DNA of 64,000 nt from Ectothiorhodospira magna. Its GTDB lineage: Bacteria > Pseudomonadota > Gammaproteobacteria > Ectothiorhodospirales > Ectothiorhodospiraceae. Shown here in pieces: positions 40,119 to 50,213 of the stretch (the first letter of the stretch is position 1; each line of letters opens with the position of its first letter). Where the stretch lies: contig NZ_FOFO01000013.1 in assembly GCF_900110965.1 (NCBI RefSeq), positions 19,435-83,434 on the forward strand, written 5' to 3'. Below the pieces are notes generated by a model. The model was not told the origin of the DNA and made no database searches. It worked only from the letters and a program-made list of their open reading frames with translations. The translations under genes were made by a program, and so were the position numbers.

Positions 40119-41315
40119 ATGAATCCCGATCTGGATCGACTGCAACCCTACCCTTTCCAGAAGCTGGCCGCCCTCAAGCAGGGTGTAACACCCCCGGCCG
40201 CACTGGGACACATCGCCCTGTCCATTGGCGAACCCCGACACGCCGCGCCCGCCGTGGCCCGGGAGGCCCTCATCGCCCATCTGGACGGCCTGTCGGGCTA
40301 TCCCCTCACCCGGGGTTCGGATGCCCTGCGCGAGGCCATCGCCGGATGGGCCGGCCGACGTTTCGGCCTGCCCCCGGGTCTGCTGGACCCCCAGCATCAT
40401 ATCCTGCCCGTGAGCGGCACCCGGGAAGCCCTGTTCGCCCTGGCCCAGTGCGTGGTGGACCGCGGCCGGCAACCGGCGGAAGTCTTCATGCCCAATCCGT
40501 TCTACCAGATCTACGAAGGGGCCGCCCTGCTGGCCGGCGCCAGACCCCGCTTCATGGACCTGTTGCCGGAGCAGGGCTTTTTGCCGGACCTGGATGCCGT
40601 CACGCCGGCCCAGTGGGACCGCTGCCAGCTTTTGTACCTGTGCAGCCCGGGCAATCCCAGCGGTAGCGTGATGCCGGAAGATTACCTGGTGCGGGTGCTG
40701 GAACTGGCCCATCGCCATGACTTCATCATCGCCGCGGACGAGTGCTATTCCGAGATCTATTTCAACCACCAGCCACCACCGCCGGGCCTGCTTGGGGTCG
40801 CGGCCCGACACCAGGGCGACTTCAACCGGGTGGTGGTCTTCCACAGCCTGTCCAAGCGCTCCAACCTGCCGGGACTGCGTTCCGGCTTCGTGGCCGGTGA
40901 TGCCCAGGTCATGACGGCCTTTCATCAATACCGGACCTACCACGGCTGCAGCATGGCGCCTCCGGTACAGGCGGCCAGCATCGCGGCCTGGAATGACGAA
41001 ACCCACGTGGCGGAAAACCGGGATCTCTATGGCCGCAAGTTCGATGCCGTCCTTGAAATCCTGAGTGATGTCCTACCCGTGAGCCGGCCCGACGCGGGCT
41101 TCTATCTGTGGCCGGAAGTCCCCATGGATGACGCGCATTTTGCCCGCGAACTCTTTGCCCGCCAGAACATCACCGTCCTGCCCGGCAGTTATCTGTCCCG
41201 GGACACCGCCGCCGGCAACCCCGGCCGCAACCGGGTGCGCATGGCCCTGGTGGCCCCCCTGGCGGAATGTGTGGAAGCCGCCCAGCGCATCCGGGCGTTC
41301 CTGACGGATCACTGA
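40119..41315 (+). CDS. dapC: N-succinyl-L,L-diaminopimelate aminotransferase
   Basis: PLP aminotransferase (class I/II) of lysine and peptidoglycan precursor synthesis. [12 protein letters not shown] and [18 protein letters not shown] (Schiff-base Lys near residue 245) are the family signatures. 398 aa. The dapD gene, which makes its pathway partner, follows after 59 nt, supporting DapC over other aminotransferases. Confidence 0.93.
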   Translation: MNPDLDRLQPYPFQKLAALKQGVTPPAALGHIALSIGEPRHAAPAVAREALIAHLDGLSGYPLTRGSDALREAIAGWAGRRFGLPPGLLDPQHHILPVSGTREALFALAQCVVDRGRQPAEVFMPNPFYQIYEGAALLAGARPRFMDLLPEQGFLPDLDAVTPAQWDRCQLLYLCSPGNPSGSVMPEDYLVRVLELAHRHDFIIAADECYSEIYFNHQPPPPGLLGVAARHQGDFNRVVVFHSLSKRSNLPGLRSGFVAGDAQVMTAFHQYRTYHGCSMAPPVQAASIAAWNDETHVAENRDLYGRKFDAVLEILSDVLPVSRPDAGFYLWPEVPMDDAHFARELFARQNITVLPGSYLSRDTAAGNPGRNRVRMALVAPLAECVEAAQRIRAFLTDH

Positions 41316-41374
41316 ATCAGCCGATCCCCGGCGATACATCACCCTTATCACGTTCCTATCAGCGGAGTGTTTCC

Positions 41375-42196
41375 ATGACCGATATCCAGACCCTCATCGA
41401 AGACGCCTTTGAAAGACGCGTCGAGATCAACCCGCGCAATGCCGACACCCGCCTCAAGGATGCGGTGATGGAAGCCATCGACATGCTGGACCGGGGCACC
41501 GCCCGGGTGGCCGAAAAGCGTGACGGCCAGTGGGTGGTGAACGAGTGGCTCAAGAAGGCCGTGCTGCTGTCGTTCCGCATCAACGACAACCAGCTCATGA
41601 AGGGCGGCTTCACCAATTACTACGACAAGGTGGACGCCAAGTGGGCCGACAGCAATTCCCGGGAACTGCGGGAGAGCGGCGTGCGCATCGTGCCGCCCGC
41701 CACCGCCCGGCGCGGCGCCTACATCGCCCCCGGCGTGGTGCTGATGCCCTCCTACGTGAACATCGGCGCCTATGTGGATGCCGGCACCATGGTGGACACC
41801 TGGGCCACCGTGGGTTCCTGCGCCCAGATCGGCAAGAACGTGCACCTCTCCGGGGGCGTGGGCATCGGCGGCGTGCTCGAACCCCTGCAGGCATCCCCCA
41901 CCATCATCGAGGACAACTGCTTCATCGGCGCCCGTTCCGAAGTGGTGGAAGGGGTGATCGTGGAGGAAGGCTCGGTGATCTCCATGGGGGTCTACATCGG
42001 TCAGAGCACCCGCATCTATGACCGGGAGAAGGACGAAGTGAGCTACGGCCGCATCCCCGCCGGCTCGGTGGTCGTATCCGGCAACCTGCCGTCCAAGGAC
42101 GGCAAGTACAGCCTCTACTGCGCCGTGATCGTGAAGCGGGTGGATGAAAAAACCCGCTCCAAGGTGGGCATCAACGAACTGTTGCGGGATCTCTGA
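41375..42196 (+). CDS. dapD: Tetrahydrodipicolinate N-succinyltransferase
   Basis: Trimeric hexapeptide-repeat enzyme that succinylates tetrahydrodipicolinate. N-terminal helical part, then a left-handed beta-helix ([22 protein letters not shown]) and the CoA-binding C-terminal region. ATG at 41375 after GGAG gives 273 aa (E. coli 274). Ends 7 nt before a small convergent gene. Confidence 0.97.
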   Translation: MTDIQTLIEDAFERRVEINPRNADTRLKDAVMEAIDMLDRGTARVAEKRDGQWVVNEWLKKAVLLSFRINDNQLMKGGFTNYYDKVDAKWADSNSRELRESGVRIVPPATARRGAYIAPGVVLMPSYVNIGAYVDAGTMVDTWATVGSCAQIGKNVHLSGGVGIGGVLEPLQASPTIIEDNCFIGARSEVVEGVIVEEGSVISMGVYIGQSTRIYDREKDEVSYGRIPAGSVVVSGNLPSKDGKYSLYCAVIVKRVDEKTRSKVGINELLRDL

Positions 42197-42203
42197 CCCC
42201 GCT

Positions 42204-42353
42204 TCAGGGGCGGTCCGGGGGCGGGGATTCCCGCGCCCGCCGCCGCGCCGCCAGGGCGCGGCGCACCGACAGGATCTGCCATCCGCACAGACCCAGCAGC
42301 ACGGCGGCGGTCAGCAGTCCCTTGCCCAGGACCAGGGTGGTGGTGTCGATCAT
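42204..42353 (-). CDS. Small single-span membrane protein, unknown function
   Basis: ATG at 42353 opens a 49-codon frame: MIDTTTLVLGKG, a hydrophobic span (LLTAAVLLGLCGWQIL), then an Arg-rich tail. Positive charges after the helix predict an N-out, C-in topology. GAGG lies about ten bases upstream and the gene follows rlmD after 20 nt. No family recognised. Confidence 0.5.
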   Translation of the reverse strand: MIDTTTLVLGKGLLTAAVLLGLCGWQILSVRRALAARRRARESPPPDRP

Positions 42354-42373
42354 GACGGCACTGCCTCGCAGGT

Positions 42374-43708
42374 TCAGGCCCGGACGAACAGTGCCATGGA
42401 CTCCACATGGGCCGTATGGGGAAACATGTCCATGACACCGGCGGCCACCAGACGATACCCGTGCTGGTGAACCAGTTCCCCCGCATCCCGCGCCAGAGTG
42501 GCCGGATTGCAGGACACATAGACCATGCGCTCGGCCCCCAGACGGGCCAGCGGCGCCAGCACTTCCCTGGCCCCGGAACGGGGCGGGTCCAGCAGCACCC
42601 GGTCCACCGGCCCCGACAGCCAGGGGGCGTTGCCCGGATCGGCGGCCAGATCGGCGGCATGGTAGCGGGTATTGTCGATGCCGTTTTCGACCGCATTGCG
42701 GCGCGCCCGTTCCACCATAGCCCCATCCCCTTCCACGCCGATGACTTCCCGCGCCATCCCCGCCAGGGGCAGGGTGAAATTGCCCAGACCACAGAACAGA
42801 TCCAGTACCCGGTGTTCTGGCGCCACCGCCAGCAGGGACAAGGCCCGCGGTACCATGGCCCGATTGATGGGGGTGTTCACCTGGAAAAAATCCACCGGGG
42901 CAAACGGTACCCGGGTGCCGTACCCGGGATGGCCATAGGTCAGCGCTGGCGGCGAGGTCGGCCACAGGGGGGTGATGGTCTCCGGGCCTGCGGGCTGCAG
43001 CCAGACCTGCAACCCGGTGTCCTCACCAAAATCTCTCAGGATTGCCTGATCCCCGGCATCCAGCGGGTCCAGATTGCGAAACACCAGGGCCACCTGGTCG
43101 GCGTCATCCACCGCCACCTCGATCTGGGGAATGCGGTCCCGGGCCCGTAGCCGGCCCATCAGCTCCCGCAGCACCATGATCCGCTGCCCCACCGCCGGAT
43201 GCAGCACCTCGCAGGTGGTCAGGGCCGCCAGGTAGGGGCTGCCCTTTTCCCGGAAACCCACCAGCACACCCCCCTTTTTCGGCACATGCTTCACCCCCAG
43301 GCGGGCCTTGCGGCGATAGCCCCAGACCGGGCCGGTGATGGGCGTCAGGATCTCATCCGGGGCCACGTCACCGATATGCCGCAGATCGTCCAGCAGGACC
43401 TGCTGCTTGGCCCGCACCTGGGCCGCCGGGTCCATGTGCTGCAGAGCACAGCCGCCGCACAGGCCGAAATGGGGGCAACGGGGTTCCACCCGGTCCGGCG
43501 AGGCTTCCAGCACCGCCTCCACCCGCCCCTCGTCATAGCGCCGATGCTGCTTGTGATAGTGGAAGGTGACGGTTTCCCCGGGCAGGGCACCGTCGATGAA
43601 GACGGTCTTGCCCTCGATGCGGGCAACGCCCCGGCCTTCGTGGGTGATGGCGTCAATATGGGTCTGGACTGCCGCCTGGGGCAGCCGGGATCGGCGTCGG
43701 GAACTCAT
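42374..43708 (-). CDS. rlmD: 23S rRNA (uracil-1939-C5)-methyltransferase RlmD
   Basis: SAM-dependent RNA methyltransferase with an N-terminal TRAM domain (ITHEGRGVARIEGKTVFIDG), a 4Fe-4S cluster motif CPHFGLCGGCALQH with a later fourth Cys, SAM motif DLFCGLGNFTLPLAG, and the catalytic-Cys region VYVSCNPATLARD. 444 aa. RlmD is favoured over TrmA by the Fe-S motif; RlmC is shorter. Confidence 0.93.
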   Translation of the reverse strand: MSSRRRSRLPQAAVQTHIDAITHEGRGVARIEGKTVFIDGALPGETVTFHYHKQHRRYDEGRVEAVLEASPDRVEPRCPHFGLCGGCALQHMDPAAQVRAKQQVLLDDLRHIGDVAPDEILTPITGPVWGYRRKARLGVKHVPKKGGVLVGFREKGSPYLAALTTCEVLHPAVGQRIMVLRELMGRLRARDRIPQIEVAVDDADQVALVFRNLDPLDAGDQAILRDFGEDTGLQVWLQPAGPETITPLWPTSPPALTYGHPGYGTRVPFAPVDFFQVNTPINRAMVPRALSLLAVAPEHRVLDLFCGLGNFTLPLAGMAREVIGVEGDGAMVERARRNAVENGIDNTRYHAADLAADPGNAPWLSGPVDRVLLDPPRSGAREVLAPLARLGAERMVYVSCNPATLARDAGELVHQHGYRLVAAGVMDMFPHTAHVESMALFVRA

Positions 43709-43725
43709 GGATGTGATCGGTCGAT

Positions 43726-44532
43726 TCAGGTGGAGGAAGCGGAGGCACCCTGCCAGGCTGCCAGAAATGCCTGCAGATGGGACTGGGATGCGGCGGCCAG
43801 CATCTCGGCCAGGCGGGTCTGTTCCCGGGCCAGCCCTTCAGGACTCAGACGACCCCGCAGGTGCTCGAAACGCAGGTAAATCAGATAGGTATTGAGGACG
43901 TCGGTTTCACAGTAATGGCGGATGCCCTGGATATCCCCGGCCAGCCAGGCACCCCAGACCTGGGCACCCCCCATGCCCATCTTGCCGGGAAAGCCCAGCA
44001 GGGAAGCCACCTCGTCCAGGGGGGCATTGGCCCGCATCTGAAAACCCGCCAATACGTCCATCAAATCCAGATGACGCCAGTGGTAGCGGGAGAGGTAGTT
44101 GTTGTAACGGAAATTGCGATCGTCATCGCCGGTATCCCAGTAACGGGGGGCCGATACCCCATGCAGCAGGCTGCGGTAATGGAGCACCGGCAGATCAAAG
44201 CCGCCGCCGTTCCAGGTCACCAGAGTGGGGGCATAGCGCTCGATACCCTCGAAAAAGCGCCGCACCAGTTCCGCCTCGTCGGACTCCGGCCCACCCAGGG
44301 ACCAGACCTTGAGCTGATCCCGGGTGGCCAGCACCACGGAGATGGCCACCACCCGATGCAGGTGATGGGCCAGAAACTCACTGCCGGTCTTCTGCAGCCG
44401 CAACTGGAACATGGCCTTGGCGGTGTCCTCGTCACCGAGCCCTTCCAGACCCAGGAGCCGGCGGCCACTGGCCACGTCGGGAATGGTCTCGATATCGAAC
44501 ACCATCACCGGTTCAGATAATGCCACGCTCAT
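43726..44532 (-). CDS. Predicted 3'-5' exonuclease of the PolB-like DnaQ superfamily
   Basis: 268 aa with DEDD-type exonuclease motifs: Asp13/Glu15 in VFDIETI, NGGGFDLPVL in the second motif, and a later YCETDVLNTYLIY segment with the final acidic residue. Matches the stand-alone PolB exonuclease-like family often found in Proteobacteria. Target unknown; repair or RNA processing are possibilities. Overlaps cysM by 4 nt on the same strand. Confidence 0.85.
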   Translation of the reverse strand: MSVALSEPVMVFDIETIPDVASGRRLLGLEGLGDEDTAKAMFQLRLQKTGSEFLAHHLHRVVAISVVLATRDQLKVWSLGGPESDEAELVRRFFEGIERYAPTLVTWNGGGFDLPVLHYRSLLHGVSAPRYWDTGDDDRNFRYNNYLSRYHWRHLDLMDVLAGFQMRANAPLDEVASLLGFPGKMGMGGAQVWGAWLAGDIQGIRHYCETDVLNTYLIYLRFEHLRGRLSPEGLAREQTRLAEMLAAASQSHLQAFLAAWQGASASST

Positions 44533-45419
44533 GCAGGATAGACCCCGGTGGAAATGTACCGATCCCCCCGGTCGCAGATGATGGCCACGATCACCGCGTT
44601 GTCCACATCCGCCGACAGGCGCAGGGCAGCCGCCACCGCCCCCCCTGAGGACACACCGGCAAAAATACCCTCTTCCGCAGCCAGACGACGCATGGTGTCT
44701 TCTGCCGCTTTCTGACTGATATCCAGCACCTGATCCACCCGGGCCGGTTCATAAATCCGGGGCAGATAGGCCTCGGGCCAGCGCCGGATGCCGGGAATGG
44801 CGGCCCCTTCTTCTGGTTGTACCCCGATGATTTGCACATCGGGGTTTTGTGCCTTGAGATAACGGGAGACCCCCATGATGGTGCCGGTGGTGCCCATGGC
44901 GCTGACAAAATGGGTGACTTTACCCTCGGTATCCCGCCAAATCTCCGGCCCGGTGGTTTCGTAGTGCGCCGAGGGATTGTCCGGGTTGGCAAACTGGTCC
45001 AATACCCGTCCCTTACCTTCCGCCTGCATCTGCTGGGCCAGATCCCGGGCGCCTTCCATGCCCTCTGCCTGGCTTACCAGAACGATCCGGGCGCCAAAGG
45101 CCTTCATGGTGGCCCGTCGTTCTTCACTCATGTTTTCCGGCATCACTAAAATCATCGGATACCCCTTGATGGCGGCTGCCATGGCCAGGGCAATGCCTGT
45201 ATTGCCACTGGTGGCCTCGATCAGGGTATCACCAGGACAGATGTCCCCCCGGGCTTCGGCCCGTTGTATCATGCGCAAGGCTGGACGGTCCTTGACCGAA
45301 CCCGCCGGGTTATTGCCCTCCAGTTTGGCCAAAATGGTATTGCTGGTCTGTCCCGGCAAACGCTGTAAACGGACCAGGGGCGTATTGCCCACGAAGGATT
45401 CCAGGGTCGGATGATTCAT
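44529..45419 (-). CDS. cysM: Cysteine synthase B
   Basis: PLP enzyme making cysteine (or S-sulfocysteine from thiosulfate) from O-acetylserine. Lys43 in NNPAGSVKDRPAL binds PLP; EATSGNTGIALAM is the substrate loop. 296 aa and the closer match is CysM rather than CysK. Its start abuts the divergent binding-protein gene. Confidence 0.94.
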   Translation of the reverse strand: MNHPTLESFVGNTPLVRLQRLPGQTSNTILAKLEGNNPAGSVKDRPALRMIQRAEARGDICPGDTLIEATSGNTGIALAMAAAIKGYPMILVMPENMSEERRATMKAFGARIVLVSQAEGMEGARDLAQQMQAEGKGRVLDQFANPDNPSAHYETTGPEIWRDTEGKVTHFVSAMGTTGTIMGVSRYLKAQNPDVQIIGVQPEEGAAIPGIRRWPEAYLPRIYEPARVDQVLDISQKAAEDTMRRLAAEEGIFAGVSSGGAVAAALRLSADVDNAVIVAIICDRGDRYISTGVYPA

Positions 45420-45456
45420 GCAAATACAACCTCAAAAGACGGACCCCATTATAAAC

Positions 45457-46377
45457 ATGCCGCCAGGGGGATTAGAACGACAGCGCCCCCCCAGCCAACC
45501 ACGGCTCTGGTCCATGATTTTGTTGCTTTGGGCACTGAGCTGGCCAATGCTGACCCTGGGTGCCGACAGTCCATCCCATTTGCCCCGAACCCTGTTTCTC
45601 GCCAGTGAGGACAGCCTGCCCCATCAGCAGGCCTACGCCCCCCTGCGCCAGGGACTGTCCCATCCGGCGCCCCTGTTCGTCGCAATCACATCACCAGAAG
45701 CCCAGCATTGGCTGCATCACTTCGACTGCCACCAGTGTCTGATCATCACCTCTGGCCCGGCGGCCTTGAAAAAAACACTGGAAACCACCCGGCAGGCCCA
45801 GGTGCTCAGCATCATGATTACCATGAATCAGCACCAGCAGCTGTTACAGCATCTGGATCACAATGAACGTTTTGCTGCCCTGTTCATGGACCTGCCCCTG
45901 ACGCAGCGACTGGAGATTGCAAAACAGCATATCCCCATGCTCAGACAATTCACCATGGTGACCAGCCCGCAGGATCAGGCCCACCGGATGGACTGGCCAG
46001 ACAACCTGACTGTGTTCATACACGACCCCAAACAGCATCTGCTGGAACCCTTTATCCATGCTGCCCGCCACGGGGATGCCATCGTAACCCAGCCCGACCG
46101 GGATATTTACAATGCCAAAACCCTCATCAGCATCATGATGACCACTTACCGCCTGGGTATCCCCCTGATCGGTCATTCGGAAGCCCTGCACCGGGCCGGG
46201 GCCATGCTATCCATTTATGCCGATCCGGAAATGCTCGGCAAAGAAGCCCTGGCACTGCTACGGGAACAGGCGCCATACACCACACAGCCCCTGCCACAAC
46301 GACATACCACCCGCTATCAGGTGGTGATTAATCACCAGATGGCCCGATCACTGCAGATTCATGTGGAAACCCCCTGA
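45457..46377 (+). CDS. Secreted ABC-type substrate-binding-like protein
   Basis: About 306 aa: an N-terminal hydrophobic export signal (MILLLWALSWPMLTLGA) followed by a two-lobe periplasmic-binding-like fold. Segments such as TLISIMMTTYRLGIPLIGHSEALHRAGAM look like the hinge/second lobe of ABC_sub_bind proteins. Start is uncertain: ATG 45418 overlaps cysM, ATG 45457 is my choice, ATG 45514 would trim to the signal peptide. The stop overlaps the next ATG (TGATG), coupling it to the BarA-type kinase, so it may be an accessory sensor. No permease or ATPase nearby. Confidence 0.65.
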   Translation: MPPGGLERQRPPSQPRLWSMILLLWALSWPMLTLGADSPSHLPRTLFLASEDSLPHQQAYAPLRQGLSHPAPLFVAITSPEAQHWLHHFDCHQCLIITSGPAALKKTLETTRQAQVLSIMITMNQHQQLLQHLDHNERFAALFMDLPLTQRLEIAKQHIPMLRQFTMVTSPQDQAHRMDWPDNLTVFIHDPKQHLLEPFIHAARHGDAIVTQPDRDIYNAKTLISIMMTTYRLGIPLIGHSEALHRAGAMLSIYADPEMLGKEALALLREQAPYTTQPLPQRHTTRYQVVINHQMARSLQIHVETP

Positions 46378-49103
46378 TGCACTGGGGTATCCGGCAACGC
46401 ATCCTGACCCTGTCCCTGCTGCCTACCTTGTTTGTAGCCCTGCTGCTGACCCTGCATTGGGTGGGCATCAAAATACTGGAACTGGACAAGCAACTGCTGG
46501 ATCGGGGCGAAACTCTGGTGGCCTTTTTGGGGCCGGCTGCCGAATACGGCGTCATCTCTGGCAATCAGGCTTACCTGGAAGCCATCACCGCCAAGGCCCG
46601 CGCCCAGCCCGACATGATCGGAATCCTGATCCAGGATTACGACGGCACCCTGATTTACGAATACCAGGGCACTGCCGATGCTGTTGAGGTGCCCCGCTGG
46701 CAACGATGGATGGCCCGACAGCTGTTCACTGAGCGCATTGTGCATTTTCGGCGGGACATCCACCTCTCTGCCCTTGACCCGCGCCATCTGTCCCTGATGA
46801 AGGAAGAAGAGATCATCTGGCAGGATGAGCGCCCCATTGGCAGCGTTCAGATCACCCTGAGCAATCTGCCCATCAGCCTGCAACAGGTGCAGTGGATCAT
46901 GCAAAGCCTGGGACTCACCGTTTTGGTGATCATCGGCCTGTTTTTACTGATTCCTCATCTTTCCCTGTCCCTGTCCCGCCCCCTGGAAAAGATTGCCGCC
47001 ACGGTGAAACAGATCGACCAGGGCGACCTTGCCGCCCGCAGTCGGGCACGGGTCGGCGGCGAAATCGGGGGACTGCAAAAGGGTATCAACAGCATGGCCG
47101 ACAGCATCGAACGTTCCCATCAGGTGATGCTGGAACAGATTCATGCCGCCACGGTCAGTCTGCGGGATCAACTGACCCTGATCAACACCAAAAACCGGGA
47201 GTTGCTCCAGGCCCAGGAACAGGCCGACCTGATCAACCAGCGCAAAACCCGGTTTCTGGCCAGTATCAGCCACGAACTACGCACGCCCTTAAGTGCCATC
47301 AAGGGTTATGCAGAACTGCTCAGCCAGCAGGGTAACCTGGATGAACAGGAGCGAAGCTGGATCACCACCATCGAGGCCGTCAGCCGGGACAGCCTGCAAC
47401 TGGTCAACGATCTGCTGGATATTTCCCATATCGAAGCGGGCACCGTGGCCATCCACCACACCCGGTTCGACCTTAGACCCCTGGTTCTGGAAGTCATCAG
47501 CCTGTGTCGTCGGGGGGTGGCGGGAGATCGAAATGTGGACATCAGCCTGCTGATGAATCCCGCCACGCCGGTATGGATCAGTAGTGACCCCTTGCGGATC
47601 AAGCAACTGCTGACCAATGTGGTCACCAATGCCGTGAAATTTACCCGCAACGGTCATGTCATCGTCCGTGTCGGCCCTCACCCGGACCGGAGCGGGATGC
47701 TGGCCCTGTCGGTAGAAGATTTTGGTGCCGGCATCGAAGCAGAATACCTGGAGCGGATCTTTGAGCCGTTTTATCAAATCCACCGGGAAGCCCAGCCTGT
47801 TCACATCGGCTCCGGGCTGGGACTGAGCATTGCCCGGGGGCTGATCAGTATTCTCAACGGGGAACTGACAGTGGATAGCGAACCGGGGGAGGGGTGTATT
47901 TTCCATTTGCATATCCCGATCCATGTGGTCTCCCCCCCGCCAGATGACAGTGATCCGGAAAAATGGCAGGCGCCCATGGCCCTGCTGACCGATGATGCAG
48001 AAGTCTGCTTCATCGCCCAGGGCTGTCTACAGCGCCTGGGCCTGCACACCCAGTGTCAGATCGAGGTGGATGATTTTCTTCAGATGCTGGAAGACCACCC
48101 CAAAAGTCCGGGTCTGATCTGGCTGCGCCAACCGCCCCCGGTGCTGCTGGATGTGCTGATGAATCGGCAGACATTGGCCAGCCGGGTGATCCTGACAGCC
48201 TTCAATACCCTGGATATCTTCCAGCAAACCCAGCTACGCCGACAGGGCGTACTGCTGATCCCCCCCTACCTGACGGTGGACATGCTACAAGACCATCTCC
48301 GGCGCCAGCTCAGAACCACGCCCGAGATGGTGCCAGAACCGCCCAAATCCCCCTCGCCCCAGAATCAGACCCTGAGCGGCATCCGGGTGCTGGTGGCCGA
48401 TGACAATGCCACCAATCGCCGACTGCTGTGCGAATTTGTGCATCACTGTGGCGCCCAGGCAGATGAAGCCGAACATGGAGAACAGGCCCTGCGACGCTAT
48501 CTGGTCACCCGCCATGACCTGATTTTCATGGACATGCACATGCCGGTGATGGATGGCCTCCAGGCACTCAAGGCGATCCGGCGGGAGGCGCCTGGTGTAA
48601 AAATCGTCGCAGTGACGGCCGACGCCCAGGAAAACACCCACAACACACTGATGGCCAGCGGGTTTGATCATGTGCTGATCAAGCCGGCCTCCCAGGCTGA
48701 TGTCATGGCCTGTCTGACCCGTTTCCCCAAGGATATTGCCACCGTCTCTCCGGTTTCCACCACGGGGGAAAAGGCCCGGCATGACCCCGCCCAGGCGCTA
48801 CGCATGGCCGGTGGCTCACCCGCACTGGCCAGGGAACTGGCGACCCTGCTACTAAGGGATCTGCAACAGGCCCGCCGGGATCTGGATGATCCAGCCATCA
48901 AGCAGACGGTCCTGGTGAAGCTGGCCCATCAACTCAAGGGGGCATCCCGTTACTGTGCCACTGCTCGACTTGAAGCTGCAGCCAGCGCCCTGGAAAATGC
49001 CCTGCGAGATGGGGAGGATGCCACCATTCCCACATTGCGACAGGCCCTGCTCCAAGAGGTGGACGCCCTGCTGGCACTGGAAGCCCAGATGCTCAACCTG
49101 TGA
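46377..49103 (+). CDS. barA: BarA/GacS-type hybrid sensor histidine kinase
   Basis: Inner-membrane tripartite kinase of 908 aa feeding a GacA/UvrY regulator (not in window). Two membrane helices (about 12-32 and 174-195) flank a periplasmic domain; HAMP (about 196-250); HisKA with His299 in SISHELRTP; HATPase (about 400-510); a degenerate receiver (about 530-643); a receiver with the phosphoacceptor Asp in FMDMHMPVMDG (near 718); and an Hpt domain with His in LVKLAHQLKGAS (near 850). Gene context (cysM, rlmD, acpS) matches the gacS neighbourhood of pseudomonads. Its end overlaps acpS by 11 nt. Confidence 0.88.
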   Translation: MHWGIRQRILTLSLLPTLFVALLLTLHWVGIKILELDKQLLDRGETLVAFLGPAAEYGVISGNQAYLEAITAKARAQPDMIGILIQDYDGTLIYEYQGTADAVEVPRWQRWMARQLFTERIVHFRRDIHLSALDPRHLSLMKEEEIIWQDERPIGSVQITLSNLPISLQQVQWIMQSLGLTVLVIIGLFLLIPHLSLSLSRPLEKIAATVKQIDQGDLAARSRARVGGEIGGLQKGINSMADSIERSHQVMLEQIHAATVSLRDQLTLINTKNRELLQAQEQADLINQRKTRFLASISHELRTPLSAIKGYAELLSQQGNLDEQERSWITTIEAVSRDSLQLVNDLLDISHIEAGTVAIHHTRFDLRPLVLEVISLCRRGVAGDRNVDISLLMNPATPVWISSDPLRIKQLLTNVVTNAVKFTRNGHVIVRVGPHPDRSGMLALSVEDFGAGIEAEYLERIFEPFYQIHREAQPVHIGSGLGLSIARGLISILNGELTVDSEPGEGCIFHLHIPIHVVSPPPDDSDPEKWQAPMALLTDDAEVCFIAQGCLQRLGLHTQCQIEVDDFLQMLEDHPKSPGLIWLRQPPPVLLDVLMNRQTLASRVILTAFNTLDIFQQTQLRRQGVLLIPPYLTVDMLQDHLRRQLRTTPEMVPEPPKSPSPQNQTLSGIRVLVADDNATNRRLLCEFVHHCGAQADEAEHGEQALRRYLVTRHDLIFMDMHMPVMDGLQALKAIRREAPGVKIVAVTADAQENTHNTLMASGFDHVLIKPASQADVMACLTRFPKDIATVSPVSTTGEKARHDPAQALRMAGGSPALARELATLLLRDLQQARRDLDDPAIKQTVLVKLAHQLKGASRYCATARLEAAASALENALRDGEDATIPTLRQALLQEVDALLALEAQMLNL

Positions 49104-49473
49104 TGATGACAAACGCCAAAGCGTACTCCCGTTCATCGGACAGACTGATCTGAATCTCCCGCGCCCCCAGCGCGGCTGCCGTGACTGCAGCAGGACCGGA
49201 CAGCTTCAGCAAAGGACGCCCGCTGACATCATGATCCACCTGGGCGTCCTCAAAACGCATCCGGGCCCCAATCCCTACCCCCAGCGCCTTGGAAACCGCT
49301 TCCTTGGCGGCAAAACGCCGGGCCAGGAAGGCGGCAGGCTGGGCAGCGGCGGTAAAATCGGCATACTCATCGGGATGCAGGATACGCCGGGCCAGACGCT
49401 CGCCGTGGCGCTCCAGCATTGCCGTGATACGCTGGATGCTGGTGATATCGGTGCCGATGCCAATCAGGCGCAT
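49093..49473 (-). CDS. acpS: Holo-[acyl-carrier-protein] synthase
   Basis: Transfers phosphopantetheine from CoA to ACP. Metal ligands in GIGTDITSIQRI (Asp) and RFAAKEAVSKALG (Glu). 126 aa, normal. Overlaps pdxJ by 10 nt on the same strand and converges on barA. Confidence 0.95.
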   Translation of the reverse strand: MRLIGIGTDITSIQRITAMLERHGERLARRILHPDEYADFTAAAQPAAFLARRFAAKEAVSKALGVGIGARMRFEDAQVDHDVSGRPLLKLSGPAAVTAAALGAREIQISLSDEREYALAFVIITG

Positions 49474-50213
49474 GACCGTCCCGCATCCATGGCTGTACGC
49501 ATCTGCACCACCGCTTCGTGGATGCCACAGAACAGAGCCTGGGCCACGATGGCATGGCCAATATTGAGTTCATGCAACTGGGGGATGGCGGCAATGGCGC
49601 CGACATTGTTGTAGTCCAGCCCATGACCGGCATTGACCGTCAAACCCATGGCCTGCCCATGGGCGGCAGCCTGGCGGATTCGCTCAAGCAACACAGCCCG
49701 ACGCGCCGGATCTGTGGCCGAGGCGTAGGCACCGGTATGCAGTTCCACCACCGGAGCGCCGATGCGGGCTGCTGCATCCAGATGGGTCAGCTCCGGCTCC
49801 ACGAACAAGGACACCTGAATACCCGCCTCCATCAGACCGGCGCAGTAATCCTGCAAACGGGCTTCGTGGGTCAACACATCCAGCCCGCCCTCGGTGGTGA
49901 GTTCCTGACGACGCTCGGGCACCAGGCAACAGGCCTGGGGACGCACCGCCAGGGCCATGGCGTGCATCTCCCCGGTAGCAGCCATCTCCAGATTCATGGC
50001 GGTCTGGATCACATCCCGCAGGCCATGCACATCTGCATCCTGGATATGACGCCGGTCTTCCCGCAGGTGCAGGGTAATAATATCGGCGCCGGCGGCCTCA
50101 ATCAGGCTCACTGCCTGGGCCAGATCCGGATAGACAGTGTGGCGCTGCTGGCGAATGGTGGCGATATGATCGATATTAACCCCCAGGCGCAAGGGGCAAG
50201 GCACTGAATTCAT
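49464..50213 (-). CDS. pdxJ: Pyridoxine 5'-phosphate synthase
   Basis: Closes the pyridine ring in vitamin B6 synthesis from DXP and amino-acetone phosphate. TIM barrel beginning RLGVNIDHIATIRQQR, with VNAGHGLDYNN near the C-terminus. 249 aa. Overlaps recO by 4 nt; pdxJ-acpS pairing is conserved in gammaproteobacteria. Confidence 0.96.
   Translation of the reverse strand: MNSVPCPLRLGVNIDHIATIRQQRHTVYPDLAQAVSLIEAAGADIITLHLREDRRHIQDADVHGLRDVIQTAMNLEMAATGEMHAMALAVRPQACCLVPERRQELTTEGGLDVLTHEARLQDYCAGLMEAGIQVSLFVEPELTHLDAAARIGAPVVELHTGAYASATDPARRAVLLERIRQAAAHGQAMGLTVNAGHGLDYNNVGAIAAIPQLHELNIGHAIVAQALFCGIHEAVVQMRTAMDAGRSCA

Noticed and set aside
42204..42965. 253-codon minus-strand frame across rlmD
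   Set aside because: Only its last 49 codons fall outside rlmD; those are kept as a separate small gene with its own ATG.
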